Part shown: in pieces, positions 17,821 to 28,500 of the stretch
Layout: each line of letters begins with the position of its first letter
Numbering within the stretch: the stretch's first letter is position 1
Source: Tritrichomonas foetus
Lineage: Eukaryota > Parabasalia > Tritrichomonadida > Tritrichomonadidae
Reading direction: 5' to 3'
Length of the DNA stretch: 61,966 bases
Assembly: GCA_001839685.1 (NCBI GenBank)
Contig: MLAK01000111.1
Coordinates: forward strand, 19,153 to 81,118
Program-made: the position numbers and the translations under genes
Notes under the pieces: generated by a model
Databases searched by the model: none
The model's input: the letters and a program-made list of their open reading frames with translations, nothing else
What the model was told of the DNA's origin: nothing

Positions 17821-20622
17821 ATGATTGAAAGAACAACATCTCCAACTCGAAGCAGGCTTTTCTTTCCCACAAGCTCAAAACATAAAAGAAGACCTTCTTT
17901 CACTGAAGATCCTGACAAATACAGAGACTATCTGAAAGAAAAAGAATCTGAGTGTGCACGGACTCTTCTGTGGAAATTATCTGGAAACTATATCTCGAAT
18001 AACAAAGAAACGGTTATTAGATCAATATTTCACCATGCCGAATTTACATTAGGAACGACACAATCCTTCACTCCCCAAACTATTTATAATGCTATTTCAT
18101 ATTCAATACGTGATCGTTTGATTGAACAACACAATGATGTATTGAATTATTTCATTTCTAATAAAGTGAAACAAGCATACTTTGTTTCCATAGAATTTTT
18201 ACTTGGTAGATTCTTGAGAAATGCTTTATTAAATTTGAATTTAGAAGATTTATATCGTCAAGCTGCACTAGAATTCGGATTCAATCTTGATGATTTATTT
18301 GATGAAGAATTGGAAGTCGGAATTGGAAGAGGTGGCCTTGGGAGATTGGCTGCATGTTTTCTAGACTCATGCGCGACTTGTGAATACCCAGTCAGTGGAT
18401 ATGGCCTTTGTTACACATATGGAATGTTCAAACAAACAATTAATGATGAAGGTGAACAAGTTGAAATTCCTGATTATTGGTTGGCAAATGAAAATCCATG
18501 GATGATTAAAAGAGATGATATTCATTATCTTGTTGGATTTTATGGAACAGTGAAAAATGGGAAAGATTGGGAACCTGGATTAACAACTTTTGCTGTTGCT
18601 AATGATTTTTTAATCCCTGGATATTCAACCAAAAATACATTAATGTTAAGACTATGGTCTTCACATCCAACTTCTTATTTGGACGAAGAAAAATTTAGAA
18701 ATAGTGATTATGATGAAATGATAAAACTAAGCCAAAAATGTGAAAAAATTACAACTGTTTTATATCCAAATGTAAATATTGAAGAGGGAAAAGAAATGAA
18801 GCTAATGCAAGAGTATTTCCTATCATGTGCCACTATTCAAGACATTTTACATAAACATAAAAATTATTATCAAAAACCGATACATGAATTACCAAATTAT
18901 GCAGCAATTCAATTAAATGATACCCATCCGGTTTTAATGACAATTGAATTGTTAAGAATATTAATTGATATTGAACATATGAATTTCGATAATGCTCTTG
19001 AAATTACCAGGAAAATATTTTCTTTTACTTGTCATACTCTTCTTTCTAATTCGATTGAAAAATGGCCAGTTCCACTTTTCCAAAAGGTTCTTCCGAGGCA
19101 TCTTCATTTAATTTATGAATTAAATCAAAAGTTTTTAGATGAATATCGTTCAACAATCGAAATGAGTGATACAATTGTCGCCGAATTATCAATTATTGAA
19201 GAATCAACAATAAAGCAAATAAGAATGAGTAATATCGCAGTAATTATATGCAATAAGGTTAATGCAATTTCAAAAATTCATAAATCGTTGATGCTGAATG
19301 GAGTTTATGAAACTTTTTCAATGATTTATCCAGATAAGTTCAAACATATAACTAATGGAGTATCGATTCGAAGATGGTTAAATCATTGTAATCAGCCATT
19401 ATCTAACCTTATTTCCAATACAATTGGCTCTGATGAATGGATTACCAATCCTACCTTATTGACACAATTAAATGACTTGGTAAATGATGATTTCATTGAT
19501 AAATATTGGCAATGCAAGTTATTATGTAAGAAAAATCTTTCTTATTATATAGAAAATACTTGTGGAATTCACCTTGAGCCAAAAATTCAATTATTTGATG
19601 TTCAAGCAAAGCCTATAAATGAATACAAAAGGCAATCTCTGCTCATATTTTATATAATTCATAAATATTTTACAATTTTGGATAGTTTAAATACCAGTGA
19701 AAATAATTTTGACTATTTTTGTCCAAGAGCCTTCATTATTGCCGGTAAAGCAGATATATCCAATAAAAATGCAAAATCTATGATAAAATTAATTAGCAAT
19801 GTTTCAAGAATCATTAATTCTGATACAAGAATAAAAGATTTAATGAAAGTAGTTTTTATTCCAAATTATAACGTTTCTGTTGCTGAACTCGTAATTCCAG
19901 GATCCGATACAAATGAGCAAATCTCTTTAATTGGTACTGAGCCTTTTGGGACTTCCAATATGAAATTTGCTTTCAATGGTTCATTAATTATTGGAACTCG
20001 AGATGGATCAAATAATGAAATCACTAATTGTATTGGTGAAAAGAACTCTTTCTATTTTGGTACCCTTCCGGAATTTCTCGATGTTATTCGAGAATCAACA
20101 AAAGAAATGAAAATTGATCCATATCTTAAACGAGTATTTGATTCCATCAAAAGTGGATATTTTGGAGATCCAACTAATTACGAAGAAATTCTAAAATCAA
20201 TTGAAGAAAATGATTTTCATTGGATTAATTATGAGTTCAGTGATTATATCGAATGCCAAAATCGTGTTGATGAATTATATACAAACAATAGAAATGTATG
20301 GGCAAAAATGTGTATCGAATCGATTTCTAGAATGGGAACTTTTAGTTCAGATCGAGCAATTAATGAATATGCCAAAAACATTTGGAAAATTAAAAAATGC
20401 CAACTACCAAATGAAGTAGAAACTCCAAAATTTTCCCCACAGATTGATTGGCATTGTAAAAGCATCTTTCCTGCTTGGGATGATGATGTTCATCCAAATA
20501 AAGCCCGTAGAAATTCATTGGGTCAAATTCGACCAATTGATATCAATTTGAATTCTAATTCTGTAATTCACAATTCCAGTGATGATGGTGATGAAGATGA
20601 TTATATTCAAATTGATTTTTAA
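17821..20622 (+). CDS. Divergent glycogen phosphorylase homologue
   Basis: The 933-residue protein aligns along its whole length with alpha-glucan phosphorylases: GGLGRLAACFLDSCAT, LNDTHPVLMTIELLRIL, TNGVSIRRWL, NEYKRQ, the AGKAD..NKNAK segment, and NMKFAFNG with Lys715 for the pyridoxal phosphate. The active enzyme releases glucose-1-phosphate from glycogen. Several catalytic-site positions differ from the animal enzyme (rabbit numbering, from memory): Asn133 is Arg170, Asp283 is Val318, Arg569 is Pro598, His571 is Asn600, and the EASGTGN loop is EPFGTSN (707-713). The N-terminus has KRRPSF (Ser26), similar in placement to the Ser14 phosphorylation region of muscle phosphorylase, and the extra acidic tail of about 60 residues has ARRNSLG. 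It may be a regulatory pseudo-phosphorylase or have altered substrate use. Confidence 0.9.
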   Translation: MIERTTSPTRSRLFFPTSSKHKRRPSFTEDPDKYRDYLKEKESECARTLLWKLSGNYISNNKETVIRSIFHHAEFTLGTTQSFTPQTIYNAISYSIRDRLIEQHNDVLNYFISNKVKQAYFVSIEFLLGRFLRNALLNLNLEDLYRQAALEFGFNLDDLFDEELEVGIGRGGLGRLAACFLDSCATCEYPVSGYGLCYTYGMFKQTINDEGEQVEIPDYWLANENPWMIKRDDIHYLVGFYGTVKNGKDWEPGLTTFAVANDFLIPGYSTKNTLMLRLWSSHPTSYLDEEKFRNSDYDEMIKLSQKCEKITTVLYPNVNIEEGKEMKLMQEYFLSCATIQDILHKHKNYYQKPIHELPNYAAIQLNDTHPVLMTIELLRILIDIEHMNFDNALEITRKIFSFTCHTLLSNSIEKWPVPLFQKVLPRHLHLIYELNQKFLDEYRSTIEMSDTIVAELSIIEESTIKQIRMSNIAVIICNKVNAISKIHKSLMLNGVYETFSMIYPDKFKHITNGVSIRRWLNHCNQPLSNLISNTIGSDEWITNPTLLTQLNDLVNDDFIDKYWQCKLLCKKNLSYYIENTCGIHLEPKIQLFDVQAKPINEYKRQSLLIFYIIHKYFTILDSLNTSENNFDYFCPRAFIIAGKADISNKNAKSMIKLISNVSRIINSDTRIKDLMKVVFIPNYNVSVAELVIPGSDTNEQISLIGTEPFGTSNMKFAFNGSLIIGTRDGSNNEITNCIGEKNSFYFGTLPEFLDVIRESTKEMKIDPYLKRVFDSIKSGYFGDPTNYEEILKSIEENDFHWINYEFSDYIECQNRVDELYTNNRNVWAKMCIESISRMGTFSSDRAINEYAKNIWKIKKCQLPNEVETPKFSPQIDWHCKSIFPAWDDDVHPNKARRNSLGQIRPIDINLNSNSVIHNSSDDGDEDDYIQIDF

Positions 20623-20879
20623 TGCAGATTGAATAGGCTCAAAACCATGATTTTTAATACTACCAGCTAGCTAAATGGGGAAAACATGATTAGATTGGAA
20701 AAAAATTATGAAAAATGATCATCCACTTTTTCAAAAGATTGTAAATAAATTTTCTATGTTTTTGATTTTAGTTTTTATATTTCACTTTTTCAGACAATAG
20801 TCAGTCTCTTTCTCAAATGATTATTTATATAATTTCACATGACATTTCAGTTTTGTGAGGAAAAACCAACATCAAATCG

Positions 20880-22802
20880 ATGCTAATCTTTCAAAGCAAT
20901 CAGAAAGAATCCGAACTAAATGATAAACAATTTGACTTCACTCTCAGAATTGGACATCGAAAAATCAATTGCAAGAAATCATTTTTGATGCATTCTTGCG
21001 ACAAAATTCATGATTTGATAAAAAGCTCCAGCAAAAGCGAAATTGAAATTCCCTCTTTAATGAAATTAAATGACATTTCTGTAAAAAGGCTTTCAGTTTT
21101 ATTGAAAGGATACCCAATTTTGATATTTGATGGAAATTATGAAAATTACAATAACATTGCAAATGAATTAGGTTTTATAAAGCTTCAAAATTTTCTGACA
21201 GAAAATATAAATAAAAGTGAGCTTCAAAATAATTATGAATTACTCACGGAAATTGAAACTTTATTTAAAACATTCAATGATAATGGAAATGAATCACTTT
21301 TGAATCAAATTTTCCAATCAATTATTTGTGAATTTGGAAAAAATCTCATCTCAAACTTGATCCTTAATATTGCCATCTCAAAATATAAATTAATTCCTAG
21401 TTTTCTCGATTTTGTTGAAAAAAATGGAATTGAAGAGTCATTTCTTTCTGAATTTCGCTTAAAAAAGGATGAAATGTTGACAGAATATTTTAAAAAATTT
21501 TATGGAAGTAATCATAATTTTTCGATTTTAGGAGATTTTGCCGAATCTTATCGTATTTATGAACTCGAAAAAAATATTGCTGAAAGAAAAAATGAAGAGT
21601 TTCATGATTTGTTAGATGGTCAATATAAAGAGTCATTTTATTTTGTAAAAAATGATGATATCGATCAACTTCAAAGATTAGATAAAGTATGTTTTACTAT
21701 TCACAGATTTATGTTTTGTCAGCGAATTTGCAATTGCTTTGATATTGCTGCCTTTTATGGATCAATAAAATGTTTTAGATATCTTTTAACCACTTGCAAA
21801 GAATGCTTCACTGTAAACCCAACATTAGTGCTTTTAGGTCAAGATATAGAAATACTTCAACTTTCGAAACAAAATGATCATTCATTTGGTTCTAAATACC
21901 CTGATGAACTTGAATCAGCAATTTTTACTAGAGATCTTTCATTATTCATTTGGATCTGTGAACAAAATCCAAGAAATCAACAACTAATTGAAAACGATCC
22001 TAAATTAGGACTATATTTGGCATATTGCATTAAGACACAAAATTATGAATTATTTAATTATCTCATTGATTTAATTGATTTTGATAATCCACCATCCAAT
22101 TTAAATGTTGAGCTCATAAAATGGAACATGTTTTATCAAATTTGTTTTGAAAATAATCATGTAATGCTTGATTGGTACTTGAGAAAATTCCATGAAGTGT
22201 CTCGAGATGTTGTTTCCGATGTATTTTGTGCAGCATTTAATGTGAAACCTGATCTTTCATTTATTCATAGATTACTTGATTTTGGTATCGATTCATATAA
22301 AGCTTATGGCTCATGTCCACTTCATTATGCATGTATCCATAATAATTTGGATTTAGCGAAAAAGTTTCTCCAAATGAATCGAGCGATGTTAAATATTCCC
22401 GAGTTTTTCCGTTTTCCAGATAAAAACTTCATTGGTAATGCGACACCATTAATGATTGCTGTTATTCATGGCCATGTGAAAATCGTAGAGTTTCTTTTAA
22501 AACAAAAAGATCTGGAATTTGATGTGTATTCAACATCAACAATTTTCATGAATACACAAGCTTTTATTTTAGCATATTATTATGGAAATTATCAAATTCT
22601 GAAGCTAATGAATCCATTTCTCAAGGATATATATGATCCGGAATTTTTCTATTATGAGAATTTCCATAAAAAAATCAGTTTGCTTACTGTTGCTGATGTT
22701 GCCAGGATGAGCAAAAATAAAAAAGTAATTTCACATGCAATTAAGAAATTTGGTAATAAAAAAATAGATATTGCCCAAAGGCTGAAAACAGAATATGTTT
22801 GA
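20880..22802 (+). CDS. BTB-like / DUF3447 / ankyrin-repeat protein
   Basis: The 640-residue protein belongs to a type that is greatly expanded in trichomonads. Residues about 18-100 resemble a BTB/POZ fold (FDFTLRIGHRKINCKKSFLMHSC..IHDLIKSS). The middle is a helical region of the DUF3447 kind (FDIAAFYGSIKCFRYLL). Near the C-terminus two ankyrin repeats are clear: CPLHYACIHNNLDLAKKFLQ and ATPLMIAVIHGHVKIVEFLL. No signal peptide or membrane segment is seen. A role as an intracellular adaptor, perhaps for ubiquitin ligases through the BTB part, is a family-level guess. TCAAATCG directly precedes the ATG. Confidence 0.8.
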   Translation: MLIFQSNQKESELNDKQFDFTLRIGHRKINCKKSFLMHSCDKIHDLIKSSSKSEIEIPSLMKLNDISVKRLSVLLKGYPILIFDGNYENYNNIANELGFIKLQNFLTENINKSELQNNYELLTEIETLFKTFNDNGNESLLNQIFQSIICEFGKNLISNLILNIAISKYKLIPSFLDFVEKNGIEESFLSEFRLKKDEMLTEYFKKFYGSNHNFSILGDFAESYRIYELEKNIAERKNEEFHDLLDGQYKESFYFVKNDDIDQLQRLDKVCFTIHRFMFCQRICNCFDIAAFYGSIKCFRYLLTTCKECFTVNPTLVLLGQDIEILQLSKQNDHSFGSKYPDELESAIFTRDLSLFIWICEQNPRNQQLIENDPKLGLYLAYCIKTQNYELFNYLIDLIDFDNPPSNLNVELIKWNMFYQICFENNHVMLDWYLRKFHEVSRDVVSDVFCAAFNVKPDLSFIHRLLDFGIDSYKAYGSCPLHYACIHNNLDLAKKFLQMNRAMLNIPEFFRFPDKNFIGNATPLMIAVIHGHVKIVEFLLKQKDLEFDVYSTSTIFMNTQAFILAYYYGNYQILKLMNPFLKDIYDPEFFYYENFHKKISLLTVADVARMSKNKKVISHAIKKFGNKKIDIAQRLKTEYV

Positions 22803-22991
22803 TAACAGTAATTTCTTAAATAATTCACTCAAATATGCTATATTGTTATTGACAGTATATGAAATTGGATCTCAATAGAAAATTATTAAGAAAAGACTAC
22901 CAGGAAGATCAGCAAGTGAATTACCTGTGATGATATCAAAAGTTTCAAAATCATATGACCCAACTTCGAGTGTTTTCCTTATAACTAAACA

Positions 22992-23043
22992 TTTTATACG
23001 GCCTGCATTATATCCTTACTAAAATCTTTAAATCAGTGTATAA
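22992..23043 (+). repeat. Copy 2 of a short dispersed repeat
   Basis: Partner of 10041-10088; see that entry. The two copies lie in the same orientation, 13 kb apart, both in intergenic DNA that also carries gene relics. Confidence 0.4.
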
Positions 23044-23608
23044 ATTCGACTATTTGCCAAAGCTATTTTATTCAACACTTTGTGTCTCAATGCAATATGT
23101 CGAAAAAGTTGAATAGAATTAAATTAAAACTCATGCAAGCAGTCAAGAAGCCAATGTTGAAAGAGCCTTGGAATCTCAAAAACGTGTTGCGGAAGTCATG
23201 TAACATGTCAAAAACCAACTATGAAATCATGACTCCGAATAAAGGGAGCACAACATTTATACCTAATTCATAATTCATAATATAAATAGTAAAAGTATCT
23301 CAGCATATTATCATTTTCGTTTTTTTCACAATAATACAGTTTATCTTTTTCAAAGCAAACCAAGCTTTCTAAATTTTGGTCATAATAGAGAAGTATACAT
23401 TATATTTAAAATCATCACGAATTTTTGAAAGGTGTTATAATGATTTAAAGAATTGAGCTAAAATTTTTCTTTTATCTGAAAGTTTCTACTGAAAAGGAAA
23501 TTCAAGAAGAAATTCAATAATTGTTTGATCACCCATTCAAATAATTCAGAATGAATTGACATGTGATCTAAAATTTTTTAAATGTGATATCATTTCTAGA
23601 ATTTTCAT

Positions 23609-23614
23609 TCATTT
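23609..23614 (+). promoter_or_regulatory. Initiator-like TCATTT before tRNase Z
   Basis: TCATTCATTT at 23605-23614 contains two overlapping matches to TCA-Py-T-(T/C/A), the second five bases before the ATG at 23620. In trichomonads transcription starts at the A of such an element close to the start codon. This also argues that the upstream GTG (23584) is not the start. Confidence 0.45.
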
Positions 23615-23619
23615 ATTTC

Positions 23620-25416
23620 ATGAAAATTGAACTTCAAGTTGTATCAGGTAGAACACTAGATACAGAGCCTTGTGTCATGCTTATTTGTGAAAATCAGATC
23701 TATACATTTAATGTTCCAGATCAAACACAACGCATATATATGGAAAATAAATGGAAAATGAGCAAAATAAAGCAATTTTTCTTAACTGATACAAGTTCTT
23801 CTGCTATTGGTGGAGTTCCTGGATTAATTCTAACTGTAACAGGAGGTGAAAAACCGAATTTTGGTTTTTCTGCACCAAAAAAATTTGAATCAATTCTTCG
23901 GCAACAAATTTTATATAATTATTGTCCTGACAGTTTTCCAGTAATAAGTAATTCAACTTTTTCTGATAAATTTCTAACAGTTGAACCAATAGAACTCTCC
24001 GAAACAACAGCCTATCTTGTGAAGTTATGTGATGAGCCTGGAAAATTTGATCCAAAAAAGGCAAAAGAACTTGGTTTAAAACCAGGACCGCTTTTTAAGA
24101 AATTGACTTTAGGTGAATCAGTCACACTTGAAAATGGAAATATTATTGAGCCTTCAATGTGCGTTGGTGCTCCAATTCCTGGATCGAAAATTTTAATTGT
24201 CAATTGTAAATCTGAAATTGATATTGCGTCTCTTAAATCCAAAGTTTTTTCTTCATTAAGCGAGATTAATTTTGTTGTTCATTTTTCAAAACCAGAAATT
24301 GTGAAATCAGATAATTACCAACAAATATTTAATCAACCACATCTAGAAAATAAACAGATTTGTTTTATGGGAAATGAAAGAGTTTCTTTTCCAACAATAT
24401 TTAAATTATATTCTACCTTAACAAATGAAAAACTCCCATCAAATTCCAAAACCGAAAAAGTAAACAATTTCGTTGAAGGTGAAATTGGACTTACTTATAC
24501 ATTTGCTCCATCAAATAAACAAAAATTCACTAACACGATACAAAGTGATAAAAGTGAAGAAACCATTGCATGCCCTTTACCAGAATTCCATAGTTTTGCT
24601 GTTACTTTTCTTGGAACAGGTTGTAAACAACCAACTAAATATCGAAATGTGACTGGTATTTTAGTTCATTGTTCAAGTGGCTACATTGTACTTGATGCTG
24701 GTGAAGGATTTGTTGGCCAATTAAGTAGAAAATATGGAAAAGAAAATGCCCATCATATTCTGAAAAATTTATTATTTATCTGGACTTCACATTCTCATGG
24801 AGATCATGTTTATGGTGTTCACAACATCCTTGAAGTTCACCAAAAATTAACTGATAAACAAATCCCTGTTTTTGCAGATAAGGAAGTTATTGCAGACTTA
24901 AAGGAAAGAGGAGATTTCAATGCAAATTATTATGATCGAAGTTTTGAATTTGATCTCGAAAATGGATTTCAAGTCAACGAAGTATCACTATTTAGTTTTC
25001 CAGTGAAGCATTGTGAAGGTTCACAAGGCTGTGTTTTGGAAATATCTGGGAAATGGAGAATTGCATTTAGTGGTGATCATTCTATAGATGATGATTTTGT
25101 AGAAAAAGTTGGGAAATGTGATTTATTGATTCATGAAGCTACTTTTAGCGACGATGCTACAAATGAGGCAGCAGAAAGGTGTCATTCAACGATTGGACAA
25201 GCAATTGAAGTTGGAAATCAAGTATATGCGAAATATATTATTTTAACTCATATTAGTGCAAGATACCAAAATGAAAACATTAACATTGCAAATCAAGAAA
25301 ATGCCCTCTTTGCATATGATTACCTGTCTTTTTCATTTGAAAATATTGAAGAAGTTTGTCGAATCAGTCGAGAACTATTTGTGAATATTCTTAAAAATGA
25401 AAATGAAACCGAGTAA
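23620..25416 (+). CDS. tRNase Z, long form (ELAC2-type)
   Basis: The 598-residue protein (start ATG 23620) trims the 3' trailer of precursor tRNAs. Its C-terminal metallo-beta-lactamase half begins VTFLGTGCKQPTKYRNVTG and carries the zinc motif HSHGDH at 391-396, then LIHEATFSDD and RCHSTIGQA, all standard for tRNase Z. The N-terminal half (residues 1-290) is the inactive lactamase-like domain of the long form, with KIKQFFLTDTSSSAIGGVPGLILT matching the usual 'i..iFlT..~~~~iGGLpGli' segment. Length equals that of typical eukaryotic long tRNase Z. No targeting peptide is clear, so nuclear or cytosolic action is likely. The stop overlaps TAAA, and 13 bases after the stop a pure A tract begins. 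Confidence 0.95.
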   Translation: MKIELQVVSGRTLDTEPCVMLICENQIYTFNVPDQTQRIYMENKWKMSKIKQFFLTDTSSSAIGGVPGLILTVTGGEKPNFGFSAPKKFESILRQQILYNYCPDSFPVISNSTFSDKFLTVEPIELSETTAYLVKLCDEPGKFDPKKAKELGLKPGPLFKKLTLGESVTLENGNIIEPSMCVGAPIPGSKILIVNCKSEIDIASLKSKVFSSLSEINFVVHFSKPEIVKSDNYQQIFNQPHLENKQICFMGNERVSFPTIFKLYSTLTNEKLPSNSKTEKVNNFVEGEIGLTYTFAPSNKQKFTNTIQSDKSEETIACPLPEFHSFAVTFLGTGCKQPTKYRNVTGILVHCSSGYIVLDAGEGFVGQLSRKYGKENAHHILKNLLFIWTSHSHGDHVYGVHNILEVHQKLTDKQIPVFADKEVIADLKERGDFNANYYDRSFEFDLENGFQVNEVSLFSFPVKHCEGSQGCVLEISGKWRIAFSGDHSIDDDFVEKVGKCDLLIHEATFSDDATNEAAERCHSTIGQAIEVGNQVYAKYIILTHISARYQNENINIANQENALFAYDYLSFSFENIEEVCRISRELFVNILKNENETE

Positions 25417-25429
25417 AAATAAACAAACG

Positions 25430-25478
<49 letters not shown>
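25430..25478 (+). repeat. 49-nt poly(A) tract just after tRNase Z
   Basis: An uninterrupted run of 49 A lies 13 bases downstream of the tRNase Z stop and its TAAA signal, exactly where a trichomonad mRNA would be cleaved and tailed. It may be a simple microsatellite or the fossil tail of a retrocopied mRNA. No convincing target-site duplication was found by eye. Confidence 0.9.
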
Positions 25479-25480
<2 letters not shown>

Positions 25481-25547
25481 AAATCACAAGTGGAAAAATT
25501 ACAAACATTTATATAATATAGTTAATAAATAACAAAAATATCTAAAA

Positions 25548-28500
25548 TCATGCAATATTTTCTAATAAGTCTTCAATCGCAATATCACATAATTTTTGAG
25601 GTAATTCTAAATCGTATCTAATTGGTTTTAATCCATATTTTATTAAAACTTTAAATTTATCACCTAATTGGATCATCATTTCATTATTTTGGGGATTTTG
25701 TAGATTCATTATTAATAATTCCCAGTTAATTTCATTCTTAAACTCACATTTATTTAATTTAGAAAGAATCTGGCCTATTTCTTGATGTAGAATAAAATCT
25801 ATTTCATATATATGATTAAGACAATCGAAAAGTTTCTCATTTAACAAATTTTGGTTTTGTGAATTAATTTCTAAAGGATAAATGGAAATTCCAACGCTAG
25901 TTATATCAATAGATAAGCTACTACTTTTTTCCCACATTAATCTAACGCCATTTTCGATATTTTCTATTTGAGATTGTGAAAAATTGCTTGACAATTTCAT
26001 TATTTGAAGTACTCTTGGAGAATAATCTTCAATTAATTGTTTTAACAGGGGAAAATTCCTTTCAGCAATTCTAATTACAAAATAATTCAATTTTCTTGAT
26101 TTTATAAACAGTGGAAACTTCAGTAAAACAGCTTTATATAAACAAGATGGTAACATCGAAGGCAAAGCGACTGACACTGCTCCATTTTGCATTAAGCAAA
26201 CACTCATTGTAAAATTAGTTACTTTATAAACGCAGGTAAATGATTCTTTATGAGACATTGCATTAAGATCCCAATTATCTGATTTAAAAACTGTATAAAA
26301 GTTAGCAAGAACAGAAACATAATTGGTCAAAAATGATTTCAACGGAAGGCTTCCTAAACTTTTATGAAAAGATGATGAAAATTGAATTGGAATATTTTTT
26401 GAAAGACTTGAAATTACAATTGGTGGAGTGTTTACATGAACATGATAGATTCGTTTGAATTCATTCACTTTTTGACATTTCAATTTACTCATTCCAATAA
26501 AAACATGATGATTATGTTTTGTTCCGAGAAGAACATTTAAATCATTGAATTGTGCATAATGAAATCCAGAAATACATCTTGCTTGCCATTGCAAATTTAC
26601 TATATTTCTAATAGATTTAATAAACTTTACAATTCGTAAACTGAATCTTGCAGTAACTTCATTTCCATATAAAACAAATTCACCTGGTGAAGAAAAAAAC
26701 AAATTTCCTTTATTGAACGTTAATGACCAGCATCCATTAATTTTTAATTTTAAAGTTGCTGTTAAATTTGTGGGAAAAATGATTTGCATTGAAAGTGTTT
26801 TTATTAAACAATGACAACCAATTTGTAATAAATTCTTTTCGATTTCCTTCAAAATAACATGAAATTTTAGCGAATATAAAGATCGAACAATAGCACCAAT
26901 AAAAAACGGTACATTATTGGTTTCCATTCTAATGATATTATTTAAAGGAATTTCATTTTTGTCTCGTGTTTTCATTGTAAATGATGGATGACCATCAAAC
27001 ATATTCACATTTAAATAAAAATAATCAGAATATGAAAGGACAATATAATAATCCATATAATATCTTTTCCCAGCTGATAGGTTACTTAAGGTTTCATTTG
27101 ATGCGTAAGTTGAATTATTTGGCGAGATATTTGTTAAAATATTTGATAGGGTATTTGATGTGTCTTTTGGTGAGTCATTTTCTTCATCATCTGATGTTAT
27201 CTCTGATGATTTATGCAAAATGTCATTATTTTCAGTATCATAAAATTGTTCATTTGTTAGATTTTGTGAAAAGTTTTGGAAATGTGGACCCAAAAGAATT
27301 TTTAATCCCATTAAAAGTCCACGTCTAATAGAAAATGTTTCAAGAATGCTAAATTCTTCTATTTCTTTCTTATTCAAAATTTTTTCAAGTGATTTTGCAA
27401 GATTTTGTCCAAAAATGTTATTAACTAGAATTTTCCCGGTGTCATTGTCGATGACAATTTTAAAATTTCCCCACATGTATGATATCAATTCTATCCACAT
27501 TTCAGAATTGTCACAAACCATTTTTAGGATCAACCGACGAAGTTCTGTTGTTTTTATTATTCTTTTTAAAAATACAAAAAGGTTTCTGAGCTTTGTAAAC
27601 AAAATTCTTTTTTTAAAATTTTTAATGAGATCTTCAATATTAGCGGAATCATGAACAATTTCCCAGAAATAATTTTCTTTATTATATTTTCTAAAATTAT
27701 CATGTGAATATGATTCATTTTGTTGGTCATGGCGAATATTAGCATTTTTATCTGGATTCATCTGTGATTGAAAAGGATATTGGGAGTAATTTTGATTTGA
27801 ATATGAATAATTTTGAGACAGGTAAGAGCTATTTTGATGTGAATGTGAATGGTTTTGATGTGAAAGGGAACCAAAATTGGGATTGAAATCAGTTGGACTA
27901 AAATATTCTTCGTATTTACCTTGTGGTGGTTGAAATGATAATGATGTTGATTTTAAAATGATGTGATTATTTTTATAAATTGTTAAAATTAATTCATTAT
28001 AAGGCTCAAAAAAATTGCTAAATGTATATTTTATGGAATCTTCTTTGATTGTTTTCATAAATGAATAATCTTTTGAATATTTAGTTATTTCCATATCAAT
28101 CACAAGAAATTTCCACCAAAAAAAGAAAGAATCAATTGACGCTGAAATCTGTTTTATATTGGGAAAAGTTTGTGATTTATTCAATTTAATTTTCGATAAA
28201 GAAATTTTCAATAAATTTTCATTCACCTTGTTGTTGAACTTTTTCTTGATTTGTTTTGAATTCAGTGGGAGTTTTAAATTCAAACTTTGCCAGGAAATCG
28301 ATCCTTTCGAATTTGATTTGAAGGAAATTGTGAAATTTGGATAAATAAAAATAATTCGAAATTTAGAAAAAACAACTTTTTTGAGATCTCTATTATTGAA
28401 ACTGTTTAATTGGCCATAATTTTTGAAAATTTGATTATGAAAAGAAAATGATGGCTTCATATTAAATGATTTTGTTTCTTTGAAAGTAAATTCATTTATT

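Larger units (their letters stand above)
22803..23619. other. Intergenic region with repeat copy and possible gene relic
   Basis: About 800 bases without an intact gene. It contains the second copy of the short dispersed repeat (22992-23043). At 23130-23195 one frame reads EANVERALESQKRVAEVM, a coiled-coil-like stretch that runs into stops, so a degraded fragment of a longer coiled-coil gene is possible but weakly supported. Confidence 0.35.

Noticed and set aside
24524..24542. ACTAACACGATACAAAG, similar to the trichomonad intron 3' motif ACTAACACACAG
   Set aside because: It does not match at the AG end and lies in the continuous tRNase Z coding frame (KFTNTIQSDK), which needs no splicing.
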